Below are positions 58,771 through 64,000 of a stretch of DNA of 64,000 nucleotides, one piece after another. Positions within the stretch are counted from its first letter, which is position 1. Every line of letters starts with the position of its first letter. Under the pieces are notes generated by a model that ran no database searches, was not told the DNA's origin, and saw nothing but the letters and a program-made list of their open reading frames with translations. A program made the position numbers and the translations under genes. The stretch is from contig CAJQUW010009224.1 in NCBI GenBank assembly GCA_907163375.1, forward strand, positions 186,001 to 250,000, given 5' to 3'. This DNA is from Prostheceraeus crozeri (Eukaryota > Platyhelminthes > Polycladida > Euryleptidae).

Positions 58771-59673
58771 TGGTGCATTTTTTAGCCGCAAACTGGTTTA
58801 ATGCCTTCTAGTTCTTTATAGTCAACTCTTGATATAAGCTGCACCATGGGACCGGCTGCTGCCATCGCTTGTATCGAGAGTCGACTGCACATGTCTCAAA
58901 TATGTTGCATGATCTCTAGCTGTAACTTAATATACAGATATTCCGATTTCAAGCAACTTAATGTTATTTTCACTGTGCATGCTTGCTCTTATATAGTCCT
59001 AGTGTCGGATTTCAATGGAAGTGTATTTTCGATGGGGTGGTTGAGTTGAAATATTGGACGATTGCAACAATTCACACAGTAAAAAATTCCATCTAACCCA
59101 TCGTCTGACTCAACACGAACCGACACGACGGGTTTTCAGAGGGCAACTTATTGAACACGTAATAAGTTATCCCTTTTTACTTAAAAATTGAAGCAGTAGA
59201 CCTTTCAATTGTTCTGATTTTATAACCAAAGCATGAATTTTCTTGTTTTTAAAACAACATATTGTTTGGAATAGTTAGAGTTGGCATTGATGTTCAATCA
59301 CATAGTTGTGCATTTATAAGTAGTAAGTCATGTATTTTAGTAGCGTCTGAAAAGGCATTGAACTTAGTGTAACCTGATCAGTTAAAGGGAAGTATCAGCT
59401 ATTTTAAATTCACAAAGCATTTTAACTGGAATGTGCTTATATAGACCTACCATAAATTTGATAGTAGATGTATTGCGAAATGATTCAAATATCAAATGCT
59501 CTTTATATATTGCATGACAGGATAATTAGGGAAATTCAAGGAAATTTATTTAACTCATTCTAAATTTACAAACGTACGTGTTTCACAAAGTCCATGTAAT
59601 GGCTACACAGATTAGGAGCAAAGAGTGGGTGCAGCATGAAGGACCATTATGATAAAAAACTGCTCAAGGACAC
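58771..59673. other. Unassigned intergenic DNA
   Basis: No recognised feature between the GIY-YIG fragment and the piggyBac element. Confidence 0.45.
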
Positions 59674-60409
59674 TTAACCCTTTAAGGACTGGTGGTACAT
59701 ATATATACCACCTTCTTTTTCGTTGGATTGCTATACTTTAAAGCCAATTGAAATAACCCAACAACCCTTATTTTGCTTATCTGCATTAAAAATAACTCAT
59801 AGAAACAAAAATTGCGTTTCTATAACCAAAGTTTCGTTTATCTTTGGTTTCGATTTGAAATCTGCCATATCGTGAGGTAAGTTTTTGCCTTATATTACGA
59901 ATCTCTCAATAATCACCGACAGCACATGTGTAGCTCTTATTAGTGTAACTCTTATCCTAGAAAATAACATATATTAGCAGACTAGACCACTTGACGCAAG
60001 ATTTTTTCAATAGAAAACCGCACAGACTAATTTGAATTTTGGTGGTACATATATGAACCACTTGTCCTCAAGGGTAAATTTTCTCTATTATATTCTAGAT
60101 TTCAAGTACCTGATAAAACCAATATTGATCATGCACAGACAACAATAGTTGACAAAGTCAAGCTGTTTATGACATTATTCATCTAAGCATTGACTTTTTT
60201 CGTTGTTGCATATCCTACACTAAATAATGCGCAAATGTAGAATGTGTGCAGGTAGATAGTCAAGACATACTCGTACGTACGTAGATTTAGTGGTAATTTT
60301 CTATCAGAAATCTGAGTGTGCTAGTGTTTTATACCACTTTACTTATGAAGTTGTTGTAAAAAATGAATACTCTGAGATTCTATTACAGACATTGCATCAC
60401 TCAAAATAT

Positions 60410-60500
60410 GCACTCAGGGCGGGAGTAGAACCCGCTACCATGCATCACAGTCGGCTTTATCAGCATGCTCTCTACTCGATGCGCTATTGCATCACGTTGT
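60410..60500 (-). repeat. tRNA-like (SINE-type) sequence nested in the piggyBac element
   Basis: The minus strand reads TAGCGCATCGAGTAGAGAGC (A-box-like) and, about 40 bases on, GCGGGTTCTACTCCCGCC, a B box inside a perfect T-arm-like stem. The cloverleaf is otherwise not convincing, so a tRNA-derived repeat or tRNA pseudogene is more likely than a working tRNA. Confidence 0.45.
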
Positions 60501-60983
60501 GCATGATGTGGACTTCTGGATGAAAGTACATATGATGTATATTGATTCTTCCTCCTTTTGAATTTAAATATCTGATATCGCCTATTAAATAATTGTGCAA
60601 TGTGCATGCAACCCTTCAATCATGTCGTGAATCAATGAAGCTGCATCACAAGGCCTAAAGTCCTACACGAAACATATTTTCAATTTTATGAAATCGATTT
60701 GTGCATATCAATTACATAGGCAGGTCATACACACAATTCGCTGAGAGCTAATCTAAAAGCATTCGAAGTACATGTATTTTGACATTTCCTAAATGACTCA
60801 CTCTAAAACGTAGGATATACTCGTACGTGTACAACTGTAAGTTACATGACAGTGCTTACATGATTGTGCATGCATAGGCCTTTGTTTCCTGCGTATTTCT
60901 ATAATCACACATCTTTTACACACAAAAATATTTGCATGTAGGCTTAAATGTGCAAGCATATTGGCGTTTTCTCTTTTCACAGG

Positions 60984-61434
60984 TGCTATTCTACAATTCA
61001 ATTATGGGTGGTGTTGACCTAACGGACCCACTGAAGGAGTTCTACCAAATCGATCGACGAAGCCGGGCAAAATTCTATCTGCGAATATTCTTCGACGTCA
61101 TCGATTTGAGCATCCTCAATGCTCACATCATTTACCGGAAGAAAATTGGAATTTGTCGCATGAATTCCCCAACACTGCTGCAATTCCGACAAGCAGTCGT
61201 TCGGAAGCTTGCTGGACAATTCAGTTCTCGACAAAGACTGTATCAAGGCAGAAAGAACCCGGGTCACTTCGTGGTTCCTGGCCATCACCTGCCAGTCTTC
61301 GGAGCCAAGCGCAGACGCTGTTTCCTGGGCTCAGGGAAACAGAATGACTGCAGAAGCTTCTCACATGCTGAGCATGTGAGAAAAGCTTCTGCCTGAATGC
61401 AACCCGGAATTGCTTCCATGACTTTCATGCATAG
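60984..61434 (+). pseudogene. piggyBac transposase, C-terminal part, frameshifted
   Basis: The frame follows a splice-acceptor-like TTTTCACAG and reads VLFYNSIMGGVDLTDPLKEF and YQIDRRSRAKFYLRIFFDVI, then DLSILNAHIIYRK. The MGGVD Asp is the third catalytic acid of the family; the parts with the first two are absent. Further on comes a basic region and NDCRSFSHAEHVRK. The frame ends at 61396, but the typical Cys-rich end (CLNATRNCFHDFHA, stop at 61432-61434) continues in another frame, so there is a frameshift within the inverted repeat at 61350-61393. Confidence 0.88.
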
Positions 61435-61617
61435 TTTTTAGCGTTTTTTTACCCTTAAGGACAAGTGGTCTATATATGTGCCACCCTGTATCTTCACAAC
61501 GAAAGAGAATTATTGGATGAAATTTTGTAGTTTTCATATTGAAGTGATGGCAAAAAGATCCCGCAAGAGTAATTTCAATTTCGATGGCTTCAAACACTAT
61601 GGTCCTTAAATGGTTAA

Positions 61618-62736
61618 AGGTCAAAAATATCACAAAATGATGAGTTATAGCATCATTTTGCATAGAATTTTCGTTTCTAATTTTGAGAATGATCTCAATT
61701 AGCAAATTGTGAATCGCTAGGACCACCCAAGTCTCTGAGAGCTAAATCTGTATCAGCACGGTATCTTTGACAGATACTTTTCAATGTGTTGAGTTCACTA
61801 TCGAGTGGGAAGTGACAGCAGAGTTATGAAATTCAAATGAGTTCATGAAATATTGGCTTCAACACTGGCGCTTGATGTTTGATCCATCAATTCAAAGCGC
61901 AACAATGCAGTTTATGAGCAATCTTCAATGAATTCGATGCATTCCAGGGGGAATGGGCTAAATTATTCAAATTTCAAGCTGATATCTTCAGATAATCTCC
62001 ACGGAACTTTTCAAATGTAAATACTCAATATAATGGATTCTAAGCTTTGAGATTCGCATTCACATTCAAAACAGAAACTAGAATAGGCCTATTTGAAATA
62101 CATGGTATGTATAAGATCCTTAATTTTGATGCAAACAAAATACATGTATGTCACTGATTCTCACTGTCACGTTCCCAAATTAAAATGACTCGACAACATG
62201 ACATTGTTTAATGACATACTTGACTGAACAGATTGATGCTAAACCGACTGTTTCACTGCATGCATATATTTGCGTACTTGAGCAAATTGCTAGCGAGCGT
62301 ATGCGCTGTACTCGAAAGTTAACTTTTTCTTCTTGTTGCATGATATGATGGGGAAAGGAGATAACTATTTCCGTTTCTTATGAAATCAGTCTTAAAAGCT
62401 CCACTTAAAATAGCAGCTTCGCACATTGGGCCATTTGCCGGTTCGAAGTAAAATTCTTTATCAACCAACTCTTAAAGAGGGCCTATGTGCATGTATGTAC
62501 GGCGAACGCGTATGGTACGTTTATCATGCAGTTCTTTCCACGTTTGTTCAACTATCAGTGCGTCATGGTAAAACTTGATTGATGGCTCTCCCTCAACCAT
62601 CAGCTAAAGTATAATCAAATTTCAATTTTATTGGATCGACTAAATCATAATATTTTACGAATTTGAAATTTCTTGACCAATGACTTAATATTCAACAATT
62701 TTCTATGACTTCGTTTCCCACTTAATATAATTGCGC
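61618..62736. other. Unassigned intergenic DNA
   Basis: No gene or element recognised. Confidence 0.45.
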
Positions 62737-62870
62737 AGCGTTGTTGAGAGGAGATTTTTAGGTGGAGAACTCAATCAGAAACCACGAAAAATTTGTAGGA
62801 TGGCGGTAATGGGAGCTCTACCTCGCCCACATCGCAGCTTTGAGGGGCTGCACCTCAACATCGCCTTGTC
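62737..62870. repeat. Spaced direct repeat, copy 1 (about 135 bp)
   Basis: From AGCGTTGTTGAGAGGAGATT to about CTCAACATCGCCTTGTCG the segment matches 63470-63611 with few changes and small indels. It contains ATCGCAGCTTTGAGGGGCTG followed by CACCTCAA; the TTGAGG/CCTCAA pair forms a short hairpin with a GGCTGCA loop. Confidence 0.85.
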
Positions 62871-63469
62871 GTAACTGTACCGATAAATGGCGTTCGCGGA
62901 CGATAACAGATTCAGCGTGCTCGGATGGCTTCCCATTTTATTTATCGGTTACTCTTTTATCGTCGGGAAAAGAAATGACAGTGTTTTGAGGATGTTGCGT
63001 AACTTTATAGCGTCTTTAGGGAAGGAGAATGTGCAACAAGTAGCTGATGAATGAATGTACCATACAATAGCGTGGGATACACGTGGTAGCGATATGTGTT
63101 AAACACTCAAGATCTTCAGTCTGGTCTGTCTTTCCCGCAGATTCTCCGAAAGTCAGGAAGCTGAGCACAAACCGGCTATTGCGTAATTATTAGGTGCAAT
63201 GTGATAAAGAAGAAGAAACTGAAATTTTGTTGGATGTTAGCCGTCAACCACCCCATAATTGATCATGTAATTCATAGACTTCACAAGCCACGAAGAAGGA
63301 AAAATAATCACCATTTTACATTCTACATCAGTCAGTAACAGTTCTCGAGCGAAGACATGTCCAGATTTGAATTTGTGAGTAGCCAGCAGATAGAGGCAAG
63401 TATTACCAATACAACGCCTGTAAATACTCGCCGAACCACAATCTTTGCTGTGGTCGTGTACAACGAAGG
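62871..63469. other. Spacer between the two direct repeat copies
   Basis: About 600 bases without a recognised feature. With the repeats it could be a deleted LTR-type or other two-ended element, or a local duplication. Confidence 0.4.
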
Positions 63470-63611
63470 AGCGTTGTTGAGAGGAGATCTTTAGGTGAAG
63501 AACTCAATCACAAACCACGAAAATGAGTCATTTGTGGGATGACTGTAATGAGAGCTCTTATACCTCGCAAACATCGCAGCTTTGAGGGGCTGCACCTCAA
63601 CATCACCTTGT
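63470..63611. repeat. Spaced direct repeat, copy 2 (about 140 bp)
   Basis: Matches copy 1 at 62737 in the same orientation, including the ATCGCAGCTTTGAGGGGCTG hairpin block, with an extra short ATGAGTC-type insertion near the middle. Confidence 0.85.
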
Positions 63612-63857
63612 TCGGCCTATCCTCAGCCCTTGAATTCCTGTGCTATGCAATTCTAATGAAGATTATCACCAGGTTTACATCTATACTAATGGTGGCAAAG
63701 ATTGTCAAAAAGACTTATAGCACTCTTACCTTAAATAATTATGCTTTCAAATTGAAAGGGATAAACAAGAGAAAGTTAAATAGCATGTTCAGGACAAACA
63801 ATGTTTCGTCTCTCTTTGCATTTCCTTCCTAGGTACAGTATATGAAAGTTACAAAAA
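63612..63857. other. Unassigned AT-rich DNA
   Basis: An open frame runs from the direct repeat to 63832 but shows no family motif. Confidence 0.4.
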
Positions 63858-64000
63858 TTACAACGACGCTACGTGTCACGGACCCTGCAAGGTTGGAAAG
63901 CACTTCCAAAAAACAGTTCCAACAAAAGCACTTCCTGGAAATGTTTCTTTAGAAGTGCTTTCCAACCGTGAAGTGTCCGTGACACGAAGCGTCGTTGCAA
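63858..64000. mobile_element. Foldback or MITE with long inverted ends, reaching the window edge
   Basis: The left arm TTACAACGACGCTACGTGTC continues ACGGAC and GGTTGGAAAGCACTTCC; the inverse of the last bases of the window reads TTGCAACGACGCTTCGTGTC, ACGGAC and GGTTGGAAAGCACTTCT. About 50 bases pair with small indels. The right end lies at or just beyond base 64000, so the target duplication cannot be seen. Confidence 0.7.

Larger units (their letters stand above)
59678..61613. mobile_element. Internally deleted piggyBac element
   Basis: TTAA flanks both ends (59674-59677 and 61614-61617), the piggyBac target site. The left end CCCTTTAAGGACTGG and inverse right end CCATTTAAGGACCAT match in the first 12 positions except one. 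A related motif, roughly CCCTTAAGGACAAGTGGT followed by ATATAT and ACCACC, recurs inverted at 60041-60078 and direct at 61451-61487. Inside is the C-terminal part of a piggyBac transposase, so the element is deleted on its 5' side. Confidence 0.85.

Noticed and set aside
62737-63611. LTR retrotransposon with short LTRs
   Set aside because: No TG...CA ends, primer-binding site, polypurine tract or coding sequence between the copies.
1-64000. CRISPR array, operon or other prokaryotic system
   Set aside because: No regularly spaced repeats or packed same-strand genes; introns and animal transposons show eukaryotic DNA.

Overview
The window is AT-rich eukaryotic DNA, most likely from a marine invertebrate. 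This rests on short exons with GT-AG introns of about 0.1-3.6 kb, one metazoan multi-exon gene, and a diverse set of animal DNA transposons, non-LTR fragments and tRNA-derived SINEs. The palindromic octamer TAGGCCTA is frequent. An echinoderm or related group is my guess from general repeat flavour; no marker here fixes the species. There are no operons, CRISPR arrays or rRNA genes.

Left half (about 7.8-31.6 kb, + strand): the 3' part of a Piezo mechanosensitive ion channel gene. Ten exons, including a 21-bp microexon, join in one open frame of about 835 residues that ends at a stop at 31194-31196. They cover the last peripheral transmembrane unit(s), the anchor, outer helix, extracellular cap, inner helix and C-terminal domain. 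The 5' exons were not found in 1-7790 and presumably lie upstream. An extra phase-neutral 168-bp exon candidate (23899-24066) would put a hydrophobic segment into the cap. The introns hold a complete but dead Tc1-like element (8320-9720), a long foldback repeat (about 11.13-11.47 kb), SINEs (13.65-14.07 and 15.67-15.84 kb), two 5'-truncated non-LTR fragments with microsatellite tails (22.8-23.4 and 28.6-29.5 kb) and a hAT-like relic (26.3-26.9 kb).

Right half (about 31.6-64 kb): no host gene was recognised. It is a run of DNA transposons, many with readable ends: a tandem MITE dimer (31964-33496) split by a hAT element with a perfect 8-bp target duplication; a pogo-like element (33895-36874) flanked by a 304-bp identical direct repeat; a mariner-like element with about 93-bp terminal repeats and a perfect 66-bp palindrome (39032-40436); a two-gene PIF/Harbinger element (42736-46248) with a nuclease broken by one stop codon and an intact Myb-like partner; a lone hAT-type end (47219); a hAT MITE (48208-48764); a SINE; an unclassified inverted-repeat element (about 52.83-53.45 kb); a GIY-YIG fragment (58.5-58.8 kb); a deleted piggyBac (59678-61613) with TTAA on both sides; a spaced direct repeat (62737 and 63470); and a foldback at the window end.

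The Piezo exons work together as one transcript. The transposon proteins are independent passengers. Nearly all are broken; the Harbinger pair is the best preserved. Calls rest on reading the sequence and recalled family motifs; no search was run.
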